Source: Macrotis lagotis (lineage: Eukaryota; Chordata; Mammalia; Peramelemorphia; Peramelidae). From it: 64,000 bases of DNA. The notes under the pieces were generated by a model, which saw only the letters and a program-made list of their open reading frames with translations, did no database searches and was not told the origin of the DNA. The position numbers and the translations under genes were made by a program. Numbering within the stretch: position 1 is the stretch's first letter; each line of letters starts with the position of its first letter. Below are positions 33,691 to 44,108 of this stretch, one piece after another. The stretch is taken from contig NC_133659.1 in NCBI RefSeq assembly GCF_037893015.1, positions 15,477,279 through 15,541,278 on the forward strand, read 5' to 3'.

Positions 33691-34239
33691 AATTTATGCA
33701 TTCCACAAATTTAGTAAGCACAAATTTCCATTCAAGTATTTTAAAATATATTTCTAAGTTGAACAGAAAAGGGCCAGTCGCAGGGTCGTGCTGTACTCCC
33801 CTCCTAGATTGTTATAAATCATTGAATCAATGCTCTTAGGTCCAGTCCCTCAACCACTTCTAATTCACTTAATTATACTCTCAGTAAATCCACAATTCTT
33901 TCTTAGGTTCCCAAGAAGAACATGAGAGATATGGTCGAACACTAACTACCCCTTTCTCTAGAGCACTCGCCCTTTCTACTGATCTGCTAACCCTGCCCTC
34001 TGCCCCCACTCTACTCTTAAGGAAAAGAAAATGAAGTGAATTTGGCATGATGTGCTCTTAATTAAGCAATATTTCTCTTCATGATTACTTTTTCCCTAAC
34101 GAAGCATTTACAAACATGCCTTTAAAGTGCATTCTAAGATTTTGTCAGAAATTGAAATTAAGCTTATCGGCCCAGGATCCAGGAGAAACAAGAATTCTAC
34201 TCATTTTAAAAAATCAGGATAAACTTTGCCCTTGTCCAG

Positions 34240-34432
34240 TTTTGAAAGAAAAAGCATCTAAGTGGTGCATGGACAGAGTAGACTTGCACCAGGAAGACAA
34301 CTTCCTGAGTTCAAATGTGATTTCAGATATGATTAACTATATGACCCTGGGTAAGTCACTTGTCTCAGTTTCCCTATCCATAAAATGAGTCAAAGAAGGA
34401 AATGGCAATTCACTTCAGGATCTTTGGGGTTT
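34240..34432 (+). repeat. RTE-tailed CORE-SINE, 5' part
   Basis: gcatctaagtggtgcatgg, acttcctgagttcaaatg, gaccctgggtaagtcac, aagaaggaaatggcaattc, ending at cttcaggatctttg where an L1 fragment begins. The tail is found again at 34831-34894. Confidence 0.85.
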
Positions 34433-34830
34433 TTTTTTAGTAATATTTTATTTTTCTCCCACTTGCATGTAAAAACAATTTTTTGAGGCGGGGGAGTGGT
34501 GGTAATTAAGGTTAAGGGACTTGCTCAGGGTCACACAGCTTGTTAAGTATGGATTTAAACTCAGGTCCTCCTGACTCTAGGGTCAGTTCTCCATCCACTG
34601 TGCCACCTAACTGTCCCTAAAAACAACTTTTAATATTCATTTTTTAAAATTTTGAGTTCCAAATTCTCTCCCTCCTCACCCTCACACCTCCCTAAGACAG
34701 TAAACAATTTGATATAGGTTACTCATGTGCAATCAAGCAAATCATACTTCCATTTTTGTCAGATTATGAAAGAAAACACAGATAAAAATAATAAAGTGAA
34801 AATAATATGCTTTGATTTGTATTCAGCACT
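34433..34830 (-). repeat. L1 3' end, reverse, inserted in the SINE
   Basis: tatttttctcccacttgc, aattctctccctcctcacc, aatttgatataggttactc, gaaaacacagataaaaataat and tttgtattcagcactcc are the reversed marsupial L1 3' terminus. Itself split by the SINE at 34484-34617. Confidence 0.8.
34484..34617 (-). repeat. CORE-SINE nested in the L1 fragment, 14-bp TSD
   Basis: ggttaagggacttgctcag, ggtcacacagcttg, ctcaggtcctcctgactc, gccacctaactgtccc. taaaaacaattttt (34470-34483) and taaaaacaactttt (34618-34631) flank it. Confidence 0.93.
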
Positions 34831-34894
34831 CCAAGAAAATCCTAGATCGGATCACAGGGAGCTGGACATGACTGAAAATGACTAAGCAATAAAA
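34831..34894 (+). repeat. RTE tail of the split CORE-SINE
   Basis: ccaagaaaatcctagatcgg, gagctggacatgactgaa, atgactaagcaat: the missing tail of the copy starting at 34240. Confidence 0.85.
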
Positions 34895-34914
34895 ATTTTT
34901 AAATATTCTTATTT

Positions 34915-35071
34915 TGGGGCAGCTAGGTGGCACAGTGGATAGAGCACTGGCCCTGGAGTCAGGAGGACCTGAGTTCAAATTTGACCTCAGACACATAATA
35001 ATAATTACTTAGCTGTGTGGCCTTGGGCAAGCCACTTAACCCCATTTATCTTGCAAAAAAACCCTAAAAAA
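34915..35071 (+). repeat. WSINE1-like CORE-SINE with TSD
   Basis: ggggcagctaggtggcacag, tcaggaggacctgagttc, extra ATA in acataataataattac, tail ttatcttgcaaaaaaacc. Identical attcttatttt at 34904-34914 and 35072-35082. Confidence 0.96.
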
Positions 35072-36411
35072 ATTCTTATTTTTTTCAAGATTTTTCGAAG
35101 CTCACCGAGAGTGACTTAGTCGTCAGGTTTGTCACTTCTTTCATTACCCTGGCATGTATCCAACTAGGTCTGGTTCCTTCACTGCCCCAAGGGGCAGCGT
35201 TGTATTCCTTTTCCAATATTCTCACTTGTCTTTGATTGTGAATCCTGGTTAATCATCTTGGTTCTCTCCTTCTAAGTTTGAACTAGTTCTCTTAATAGAG
35301 CAAACAGAAGCAAATGAAGAGTTAAATAGTTGTCATCTCTCTATTGCCACCCTATCCATACCAACTCATAATCTTTCCCTTCATCTTCTCCAAGCAACAC
35401 GACAAAGGGTCTTTTGGCACCCCTATCATTCGTGACTAGCCTTGGCTCATTCTTAGTATTCCTGCTTCTGACATTACTCTTCTTAGGATTCCGCCACCCT
35501 TCTCTTAATCCATCCTCAGTTATCTATCCTCCAACTTCCACAATTTCCTTCTACTATTTGATTCTGTCAGAGAACTGCCCATGTATCTTTTGATGAAGTT
35601 CCCATTAACCTTCTTCATAGGAATAATTTTTTCCAGAATTTTGTATCATCCTGTTCCTCTTCCATTGTCTTTCTCTATAAAATCTTAGACCTCTAGATCT
35701 TTTCTTCTAAACCCTTTGAAGCTTCGTCTAGTAAAGTCTGGAGTACGTGTCAGACCATGCCTCAGGCCTGGACTTTGCTCTCCTTCTCCATTACAAATTG
35801 CTTTGAGATGAAATAGCACTTGCTTCCAGAGAAGTCTTCCATTTTTACTTAGGAAAACACATCCCTCATCATTTCCTCTCTCATTTGAATAATAAAATTG
35901 TCCCCAATGGAGATCAAGAAACTATCATCTACTCAGTTTTAAGCACTGGAAGAGAGTCTCTCGAGTTGGAGACATCCATCAATACATGCCAATTTTGTGA
36001 TCGGTTTCCAGAACCAATCATCTATTTTCTCCTTCTGTTGATTGTTCAGGGGCATATATACATCCCAATTTCATTTCTGATTCTTCTTCTATTGTTTCTC
36101 ACCCTAAATGTTCCTGTCCATACTCCTTCCTTGCCTCCCAGGTACCACTTCTTGATCTCCACAGGACTGCATTTTTGTGCTTCCCAAGTACGATTTCATG
36201 ACTCCTCCATCATTAAAATGGAAGAGGAGGGATTGTTTCCTTCCATGTCCTGGTACTCCCAATGGCACTTAACAAACATTTATCGATTGATTGATTGATC
36301 TCTTTATGATAGAACACATTCCTTTCAATAGGCACATTCCAGGTGAGTGACATCCCACCAAGTCTCCGCAATACTATGAGGATAAGGTCATGAAATTAGG
36401 ATCATGACTTG

Positions 36412-36545
36412 AGAATTGGGATTTTAGAGGCCATTGAGCCCAACCCCTTCATTTTATAGATGAGGAAACTGAGGATCAGAGTTGTTAAAGGATTCAACCA
36501 TAGTCACACATGTCCCCTGAACCCAAATTCTAAAACCCTTCTATA
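36412..36545 (-). repeat. MAR1/MON1-like CORE-SINE, reverse strand
   Basis: ttagaggccattgagccc, ttatagatgaggaaactgag, gattcaaccatagtcac, ctgaacccaaattc. Confidence 0.7.
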
Positions 36546-36633
36546 GCAACACTTGCCTTATGTATTTGTGTATAGAAGCCATGACTTTATGATTTTCCCT
36601 ATTCCTTTATATTCTCTTTTAAATTATTGGTTT

Positions 36634-36808
36634 CTGGGGTGGCTAGGTGGCGTAGTGGATAAAGCACCAGCCCTGGAGTCAGAAGTACTTGGGTTCAAAT
36701 CCGGTCTCAGACCTTAATAATTACCTAGCTGTGTGGCCTTGGGCAAGCCACTTAACCCCATTTGCCTTGCAAAAAACCCCTAAAAAATAAATAAACAAAC
36801 AAATAAAT
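36634..36808 (+). repeat. WSINE1-like CORE-SINE, second subfamily, perfect 13-bp TSD
   Basis: ggggtggctaggtggcgtag, ggataaagcaccagccc, tacttgggttcaaatccgg, ccatttgccttgc, then an AAATAAAC-type tail. aaattattggttt at 36621-36633 and 36809-36821. Confidence 0.97.
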
Positions 36809-36917
36809 AAATTATTGGTTTGTAAAGATATTTTTCCAGTGTTCTGCTAGCTACCATGTGCAACCAGAGATTACATAGAATATTGTCTCTCTTCCCCTGT
36901 TTCTGCCTCCTTGGTAA

Positions 36918-37032
36918 AATATAAAGAACACCAGACCTGAAATCAGAACATTGTGGGTTCAAGTTCCAATTTCACCACCTTCTAACAGTATAACTTTGGG
37001 CTAGTCACAAACTCTATGAGCCTCAGCATTTC
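36918..37032 (+). repeat. MAR1/MON1-like CORE-SINE fragment
   Basis: gaacaccagacctgaaatc, gtgggttcaagttcc, tttgggctagtcacaaac. Confidence 0.65.
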
Positions 37033-37036
37033 CATA

Positions 37037-37450
37037 AGCAGTGAGGTGGTACAGTGGATAAAGTGCCAGACCAGAATATTCAAATTCCACCTAAGACACT
37101 TACTAACTGGGTGACTCTGGGCAAGTCATTTTACCTCTCTTTGACTCAGTTTCCTCATCTGAAAATAGGGATAATGGGGCAGCTAGGTGGTGTAGTGGAT
37201 AAAGCACCGGCCTTGTAGTCAGGAGTACCTGGGTTCAAATCCAGCCTCAGACACTTAATAATTACCCAGCTGTGCAGCCTTGAGCAAGCCACTTAACCGC
37301 ATTTGCCTTGCACGAAAAAAAAAGATGAACTAGTGAAAATAGGGATAATAACAGCACCTCCTTATTGTCATTGTGAGGATCAAATGAATGAATGAATGAT
37401 TGTAAAATGCTTTGCAACCCTTATACCAAAGCAAGCTATTAATCATTTTG
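37037..37450 (+). repeat. MIR/Ther-2-like CORE-SINE split by a younger SINE
   Basis: Head and core at 37037-37175 (gtgaggtggtacagtgg, actctgggcaagtcatt, cagtttcctcatctg). The 3' module resumes at 37335-37450 (agggataataacagcacc, gtcattgtgaggatc, gtaaaatgctttgcaaccc). Confidence 0.85.
37176..37334 (+). repeat. WSINE1-like CORE-SINE nested in a MIR-like SINE, perfect 15-bp TSD
   Basis: gggcagctaggtggtgtagtg through catttgccttgcacg. Identical gaaaatagggataat at 37161-37175 and 37335-37349. Confidence 0.97.
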
Positions 37451-37530
37451 AATCAGAGGAACAAATTCACCTCCCTAACTTAGCACCTCTATGACCTTAG
37501 ACAAGTCAATTTACTTCCCTGGCTAGAAGA

Positions 37531-38007
37531 CCTTTTAGAATCATGGAGTTTTTGTTTGGAAAAGCATCTTATAGATTGGCAGGATTTTTTTGGGGGGGAA
37601 AGAGTTGAGATTTTTACTTAGCTTGGAGGTGAGAGGGAGGTGGAGGTTCTCAAGACAGATTGTGAATAGGACCTCAGAAGGCCCCATATTTTACATTCAG
37701 GGACAGAACTGACTTGGGATTCTCTTCCTCCAGTCAGATCATGATTCCTGGGACTTTGGGAGTTAAAAATGAAAAATGAGCCTGCTTATTCTCATCCATC
37801 ACCTCAGTTGTGGATGCTATTCCCAGTTCTTTGCAAGTACCTAGGAAAGTACTATTATTCTTGCACATGATGTTAATAATTAAGTACTGACTAATTAATT
37901 AACTAACTTTTCCAATGTTCATCCTGTCTCCCCCCATCCTCTTTGTCTTTCTATGTCAATACTTTCTCTCTTTAAATGCATCCTCCTAGAGAGCAGCAAC
38001 CATATTT
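37531..38007. other. Unassigned intergenic sequence
   Basis: A decayed CORE fragment may lie at 37455-37530. The rest is unrecognised. Confidence 0.4.
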
Positions 38008-38190
38008 CATAGAATCTGAAAACTGGAGGAGCCTCCAAAGGTGAAGATTTCCCCCCACTGATTTTGCAGATAAGGATGCTGAGTTCCACTGAGGTGAAGT
38101 GACTTCCCAAGTTCACCCAGGGAGTAGGGTAGATTTGAATCCAGATCCTCTAACGCCAATGCGGCACTTTTCCTGCTAGATACCATAACC
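38008..38190 (-). repeat. MAR1/MON1-like CORE-SINE, reverse strand
   Basis: tagaatctgaaaactggagg, tttgcagataaggatgc, gtgacttcccaagttcac, ttgaatccagatcctc. Confidence 0.7.
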
Positions 38191-38469
38191 TTGTACAAGG
38201 AGAGGATTAGACATTCAACTATAGTTCTTGTATGCTAAGTAGAAAAAACTGAGATCAATTAAAAGAGATCCTTGTCCTTAATCCCTAATTAGAACTGTCA
38301 TCTAAAGGTGCTGTGCTGCTGAGAAACCCAGAATTCTCGCCTTCTCTGAAAGTCTTTAATAATTTCAACAAACTCTCGTTTCTTCAGGACTTTCTGCCAG
38401 AAAGGAAGGGAAGTAGACATCCCTGAAAGTTTCTTGGGTTTTTTGGAAAGCCTACTATAATGGTCATTC

Positions 38470-38900
38470 TGTCTATTACTTGCTGTGCAACCTTAGAAGA
38501 ATTATTTATCAACCTGGTGACTCAGTCTCTGCATTTGTAAATGGAGAAGTTGCTTTCTAAAGCATCTTCAAGCTGACTGACTTTGGGCAGATCACTTCAA
38601 TTTTCCATGCCTCAGTTTCTATCAGTAAAGGATATGGGTTGAGTTGGACTAAAAAAATCTGACTTGAAGTCAAGAAGACCTGGGTTTGGGGCAGCTAGGT
38701 GGTGCAGTGGCTAGAGCACCAGCCCTGGATCAAGAGGACCTGAGTTCAAATTTGACCTCAGACACTTAATGATTGCCTAGCTGTGTGACCTTGGACAAAT
38801 TATTTAACCCTATTGCCTTAAAAATGACCTGGGTTTGTGTCCAGCCTCTGACACATGTTAGCTGTGTTATCTTTGTCAAGTCACCTTATCTCTACAACAT
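38470..38900 (+). repeat. Cluster of MAR1/MON1-like CORE-SINE pieces, one interrupted
   Basis: Cores at 38480-38575 (cttagaagaattatttatc) and 38580-38650 (gggcagatcacttcaattt), and a third split around 38688-38825 (tcaagaagacctgggttt / gtccagcctctgacac). Confidence 0.6.
38689..38825 (+). repeat. WSINE1-like CORE-SINE with perfect 12-bp TSD
   Basis: gggcagctaggtggtgcagtg, agaggacctgagttc, cttaatgattgcctagctg, ccctattgcc. Identical gacctgggtttg at 38677-38688 and 38826-38837. Confidence 0.95.
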
Positions 38901-38994
38901 TTTGTAAAATTTTGATGGGTTGCAATCAGCTCGGGTGGAGGACATTCCCATCCCATGAATTAATGAGTGCTTGATAAATTCATTAAAATACTTT

Positions 38995-39229
38995 AAAGGC
39001 AGCTAAGTGGTTCATTGAGCACTGGAGTCAGGAAGGCCTGAGTTCAAATCCAACCTCAAAAAGCCTAGCAGTTGTGTGACTCTGGAAAAGTTATTTAGTC
39101 CTGTTTGGTTCAATGTTCTCATCTATAAAATAAGCTAGAGAAGAAAATGGCTAAGAAACTCTAGTGGCTTTGCTAAGAAAACCCCAAAAGGAGTCATTCA
39201 GAGTCTGAAGCAACTGAACAGCAACAAGA
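38995..39229 (+). repeat. RTE-tailed CORE-SINE
   Basis: aaggcagctaagtggttc, aggaaggcctgagttc, gaagaaaatggctaag, taagaaaaccccaaaagg, tgaagcaactgaacagc. Confidence 0.88.
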
Positions 39230-39840
39230 ATAAGAAGGAACTCAGTTTCCTGAAAGATTCTGCTTCCCTGGTATTAGTTGTATTATGAGTTTGCTCATTC
39301 TTTTCTTTTTTAAAATAAAATGGCACCCATGTCATACCCCATCGCCTCAGGGAATGAGAGTTACAAGAGTATTCTGGATGGTCCTAAATAGAGAGAGACC
39401 TCATTATCCAAAGTCTTTGTCCTCTGGCTTCTGAGGATCTTGAGAAAGGATTTAGCTATAGTATGAGTCTAATTTTATCAGATTTGTCATGCTCATAACT
39501 TGGGTTAACTGCTGCATAACCCAAACCCTCCAAGAAGTCAACACTGAAATATGAGATGATCCTCTGATTATGAGGAAGGGGTCTCATTCTGAAAAAATAT
39601 GAATTCCCAAAGAGGGAAGTGGAGAACAAAGGGGTGCCCATAATCTAAGGACCTGAAGCTGTTATTTGCTTTTTCTCTTATCAACTGAATGGAAATCTTA
39701 AAGAATCCATATTCTCAGTTATACACAGAACCTCTTCTAAAATGGGCCATGGTTTAGGACACAAAGGATTCATAAGCAAATGTAAAAGGGCAGAAATAAC
39801 AAGTATATTCTTTGTATATCATAATTCAGCAATAATGATA
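39230..39840. other. Unassigned intergenic sequence
   Basis: No repeat, RNA or coding signal recognised. Confidence 0.45.
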
Positions 39841-40190
39841 TTTAGCATTAATATAGTATTTTGAAGTGTACAAAGTCTTTAACTCTGTTATCTAGTTTGA
39901 TCCTCACAACAGCCTTATGAGGTTGATGCTATTGGAATCTGAATTATCTCTAATCTTTCTTTTTAGATTTTTCAAGGCAATGGAGTTAAGTGACTTGGCC
40001 AAGGCCACACAACTAGGTAATTATTAAGTGTCTGAGGACAGATTTGAACTCAGGTCCTCCTGACTTCAGGGCTGGGGCTCTATAATCTGAATTATCTAGG
40101 CTGACTCAGCTATACATGTCTGAGGCAGGATTTTAACTCAGGTCTTCTCGACTTCAAATCCAGCCTTTTATCAACTATGTCATGCTACCT
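39841..40190 (-). repeat. MIR/Ther-2-like CORE-SINE, reverse, split
   Basis: tagcattaatatagtattttg, acaacagccttatgagg, then after the insertion gaggcaggattttaactcagg and ctatgtcatgctacc. Confidence 0.8.
39950..40083 (-). repeat. WSINE1-like CORE-SINE nested in a MIR-like SINE, perfect 14-bp TSD
   Basis: agatttttcaaggcaatgg, ggccaaggccacacaact, cctcctgacttcaggg, 5'-truncated. Identical aatctgaattatct at 39936-39949 and 40084-40097. Confidence 0.97.
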
Positions 40191-40504
40191 ATCTAAATAA
40201 AAATAGTGAGTAATAAAGGGAATGCATGTAAAAGATCCTCAATTAAATAGAAATTAATAAATGCTGACCTGAATAATGAAGGTCAAAACTAAACATAAAA
40301 ACAATAGATAATTATATTAAAGAGCGAAGGGAAGCTTTATTGCATTTTCTGAAATAAAAATGAAAATTCAGAAGCCTATCCTAGTTGCATGAAAATGTGT
40401 TCTAGCAACACCAAAAGGAACATGAAAGCTTTATGTTATCAAGAAGATCTTGTAAGTATAATTGTGGCAATATGTTATAATAGATGGAAGAAGGAAGGAA
40501 GGAA

Positions 40505-40708
40505 AAATTTATTAAGAACTTTCTATAAACCGGATGTCTTTAGATATTAGTTCATTTAATCCTCATAGCAACTCTAAGAGTTATCATTATCCCCATTTTA
40601 TAGCTGGGAAACCTGAGGCAGACAGATTGTCATTCAGCTAGAAAGTGTATGAGGCAGATTTTGAACTTCCCTCCAGCCTCAGCATTCTATCCACTGGACC
40701 ACCCCAAG
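40505..40708 (-). repeat. MIR/Ther-2-like CORE-SINE, reverse strand
   Basis: ttcatttaatcctcatagc, atccccattttatagctgg, cattctatccactggacc. Confidence 0.8.
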
Positions 40709-40794
40709 AGGTATGGGACCTGGATACAACACTTACTAATAAGATGATCCTCAACAAATCACTTGACCTCTCTCTCAAAACCTTGGCTTCTTCA

Positions 40795-40945
40795 ATTATT
40801 TTATTTGATCTTTACCACCACGCAGTGAGGGGGGGTGCTATTGCTATGCTCGTCTCATTTTACAATGAAAGAAACTGAAGCATATAGACATACCCAGTGT
40901 CAAATGTCTGAGCAGAGATTTGAACTCGGATCTTTCTATCTCCGT
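40795..40945 (-). repeat. MIR/Ther-2-like CORE-SINE, reverse strand
   Basis: ttatttgatctttaccacc, ctcattttacaatgaaagaa, agagatttgaactcgg. Confidence 0.7.
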
Positions 40946-41059
40946 TGCACTGCAAAGATGTCAAAGTTAGAGCTTGGACTTATTACATTTAGGGAACTCC
41001 AAGTCTACCCCCATGAAATCCCAGATGGCCAAAGAATGGATCCAGTGACTTGAACCCCC

Positions 41060-42300
41060 ACACTGATGAAATCACCCATCCTTCCTCTATCATTGGCAAG
41101 TCTCGTCTTTCACATCTCAGTTGTTGGAACTCTGATTCCTCAATGATGGGCATTTTTCTCTAAACACAATATTTTCCAGCCCAAGCAAACATGAAAAGAT
41201 CCACGCCATGCCTTCACTTCCTTGGATTATAAATTGCTGAAAAGATAATTAAATGGGCTTCATAGTGAGGAGCAGCCTGACTGCTGCCTTCCCTGGTAAC
41301 TGACAGTATGAGATATGTTGTTATATCATATTGAATGCTGCTAATTAAAAAGGTAAAGATTGCATTGGGCTCTGGTTCCTTTGAAATAAGGGCTCTACTC
41401 ATAAGACATCTTTTGAAGCTTGTTTCTAGCAATTAATAGGCAAAACTGTGTACCTAAGATTTTATTACATTGATTCCAAAATAATTAGACCAGCAAACAC
41501 GGTGTGAATCTATCACATCGCCGGAATCCGACTGCTATCTTTCCTCTCATTTTAAAGGATAGTCATATTATACACAAAAGGTCCAAGTTTGGGACGCCAT
41601 TAGACCATGGATTTCATTTCCCCATAATTAATGGGTTTCCGAAATGAATGCCCACTTGAATCCTACAGAGATTTCAGCCCCTGAGAAAATGTCTCTGATG
41701 TGCAGGAGCTGTAGGTACAGACAATCAACCCACCAATAAGCAATTATTAAGTGCCTACTACACGCCAGTTTTTCTTTAAAGTAACATCCGCAATTTTTAC
41801 TCAGGTTTCACTCCTTTTTCTAGATGTCCTAGAATTAAACCTACTTTTACCGATCTCTGGGCCCCTAAGATCGCTTTCAGCCTCCAAGCATGTAAGCCCC
41901 CCTGCTTGCCAGGTCTTCCTTCTTTACCAAACATCACTTGAAACCCTTAAGGCAGTTTGAAAGGCCCCTTAAAAAGCGTGCCATTCAATCAAAGTTGGGG
42001 AGGAAAGTTTTAATGAATCAACTTGGTAAATTGGAAAGCAGGCTGAGGCAGACTGATTAACTCTCATTTGTGCATTAGTGTTCAAATTAATTAAAACGTT
42101 GAAGCCACGGGAGGCAGGCCACCTCCTCGAGACCCGGGCTCTGCCCTCTGAGTCAGCCAGGATCCAGTGGCGATTCATCTTGCACAAATGAGAGGGGCTC
42201 ACAAAGGGAGGAACAGCCAGGACAAATGTGTTTGCGATGGGGCTGAACAGCAGGGAGACCATTGAGACTTCAGGCCCTGCTACTGAAGTGTGACATCATA
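41060..42300. other. Repeat-poor block, strongest candidate for conserved noncoding DNA
   Basis: Almost no recognisable repeats over 1.2 kb, apart from a short reversed L2 end at 41722-41770. Rich in TAAT/ATTA cores (cccataattaatggg at 41621-41635; caaattaattaaaacg near 42085) and contains a perfect 14-bp inverted repeat (42061-42074 / 42181-42194). No splice-flanked open frame. The regulatory role is inferred. Confidence 0.4.
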
Positions 42301-42362
42301 ATACCCTGACCGGAGACACCGTGCAGAGGGCCGGGGCAGAGGGACCTGGACACAATCTTCTT

Positions 42363-42491
42363 GGCTCTGCATCCAGCTCTCTTTTCTCCCCCTTCTCTTC
42401 TTCCTTCTCATTTCTCCCTCCATGTTTTGCTCTCTCTTTTTCTCCCTTTTTCTTTGCTTTTCTCTTCTCTCTCTTATTTCTCATTTTCTAG
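42363..42491. repeat. Polypyrimidine (CT-rich) tract
   Basis: About 130 bp almost free of A and G (ctctcttttctcccccttc and similar). Flanks the left side of the tandem CORE-SINE array. Confidence 0.9.
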
Positions 42492-42496
42492 TCAGA

Positions 42497-42735
42497 CAGG
42501 ACAGGTGGCAATGGGGAGAGAGTGTTGGACTTGGAGCCAGGTGGATCTGAGTTTGAATTCTGCCTCAGACATGGAAGACTTGGTCAAAGTCACAACCTTT
42601 CCCAATCTCATCTTGAAATGGGGATAATTGCTTCTACTTCATGGGACTGTTCTAAGAATTAAGTGAGAGAAGATAAGGATGATACCTTCTATCATCTTCT
42701 CTTAAAGTAGTATATTAATACTCATTATTATAATA
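42497..42735 (+). repeat. MIR/Ther-2-like CORE-SINE, founder copy of a tandem array
   Basis: Complete SINE: ggacaggtggcaatgggg head, ggatctgagtttgaattc, tcaaagtcacaacc core, then the 3' module (gggataattgcttctac, gtgagagaagataagg). Only this copy in the array carries a head and core. Confidence 0.85.
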
Positions 42736-43812
42736 GAGTGGAGATAAAAATACCCATTTTCCAGGATTGTTGTAAGAATCAAGTGAGACAAGATATGTAA
42801 GCACCTTATGGACCTTAAAACATCATACTAATACTAATTATCATTATAAAGTGGGGATAATATCCACTTCACAGGTTTGTTGAAATTATCAAGTGAGAAA
42901 AGATATGTAAAACACTTGTAGACCTTAAAACAGAATATTAATACTGATGTTTATACTAGTTATACTAAATATTAATTATTTTTATTATTAATATTGAGTG
43001 GGGATAATGGCACCCATTTCACAGAATTGGTGCAAGAACCAATTGAGAGAAGTGTAAAACATCTTGTAGACCCTACAGCATTACATTAATACTAGATCTA
43101 ATAATAATTATTATTATTATTATAAAATAGGGAGATAGCATCCACTTCACAGGATTGTTATAAAAATCAGGAGAGAAGATATGTAAAACACATTGTAGAC
43201 CCCGAAGCATTTTATTAATACTAATTATTATAATATAATGGGGATAATGGCACCCATTTCGCAGGGTTGTTGTAGGAACCAAATAAGAGAAGATACGTAA
43301 AACACCTTGTAGACCATAAAGCATTACATTACTACTAGCTGCCGTTATCATTAATTATTATAAAGTGGGCCTAACAGTATCTGCTTCACAGAGTTGTTGT
43401 AAGACTCAAAGGAGAGGTGATATGTAAAATGTTTTGGAAACCGTATATAGTATATTAATCCGAGCTATGATGATGATGATGATGAAGTGGGAAAATAGCA
43501 CTCATTTCAGAGGGTTGTTGTAAGAACCAAATGTTTTACATAGGTAAAACACCTTGGAGACCTTAACAGCATTATATGCTGTTATTATTATCAATATCAA
43601 TTATTATGATTAAGTGGGTTAATAGCACTCACTTCCCAAATGAGAAAAGATTGTAAAACACTTTGTTAGCTTTATATAAGATATGGAGACTGGTTACTAT
43701 TATTAATAATGATTTTTCTCATGAAGTGGGGATAGTCGCACCCTCTTCACGGGGTTGTTGTGAAAAGAGAATAAGCTCTCGATGAATTACTTTGCAAATC
43801 TTCTAGATGCTA
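42615..43812 (+). repeat. Tandem array of ten CORE-SINE 3' modules (111-145 bp)
   Basis: Units begin near 42615, 42736, 42851, 42996, 43124, 43236, 43363, 43484, 43611 and 43722. Each has gtggggataa, a cacccatttcacagg-like block, gttgtaagaaccaa, gagaagatatgtaaaacacc, ttgtagaccttaaagc and an AT-rich attaatactaattatta joint. An eleventh, detached unit lies at 44109-44230. The units are diverged from each other by roughly 15-25%. Confidence 0.9.
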
Positions 43813-43822
43813 GTCATAGTTG

Positions 43823-43948
43823 CTCTCTCTTTGTCCTTCCTCCCTTTTCTCACTCTCTCCTCTCCTTTCCTCCTCCTCCTCCTCTCTTCTCTTCTCTTTT
43901 CCTCTCTTCTCTTGTCTTATCTCTCCCTCTCCCTTCCTTCTCCTCTTA
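43823..43948. repeat. Second polypyrimidine tract
   Basis: CT-rich run with tcctcctcctcctc and ctcttctcttctctt, directly right of the array. Confidence 0.9.
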
Positions 43949-44108
43949 GCATTGCCGGAAATGTATTCATTTCTCTGCCAGGCAGAATGCTGCGATCTAT
44001 GTCATCCAGGCCCCTTATAAATGAGAGATTTTCTCAGCTCTGTTAATAAATAGTTTCTGTTTCTCTGGGTCTTGTTATTTCCCCAGTACCCACTGGTTTG
44101 CTGGCTCC

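Larger units (their letters stand above)
33735..36300. repeat. Long ancient LINE relic, probably CR1/L3, with nested insertions
   Basis: Segments at 33735-34235 and 35085-36300 follow, in order, a dispersed CR1/L3-like sequence: gttgaacagaaaagggccag, aattgaaattaagcttatcgg, ttcattaccctggcatgtatcc, cttggctcattcttag, gagaactgcccatgtatc, attgtccccaatggagatc. The pieces stay collinear across the intervening SINE/L1 stack (34240-35071). Strand relative to the LINE is not certain and no reverse-transcriptase frame is readable. Confidence 0.55.

Noticed and set aside
35885-36298. 137-residue open frame
   Set aside because: It lies within the CR1/L3-like relic and does not correspond to a recognisable LINE protein frame.
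42615-43812. CRISPR-like or satellite-centromere array
   Set aside because: The units are 111-145 bp SINE 3' modules without unique spacers; the array is a local minisatellite in a vertebrate genome.
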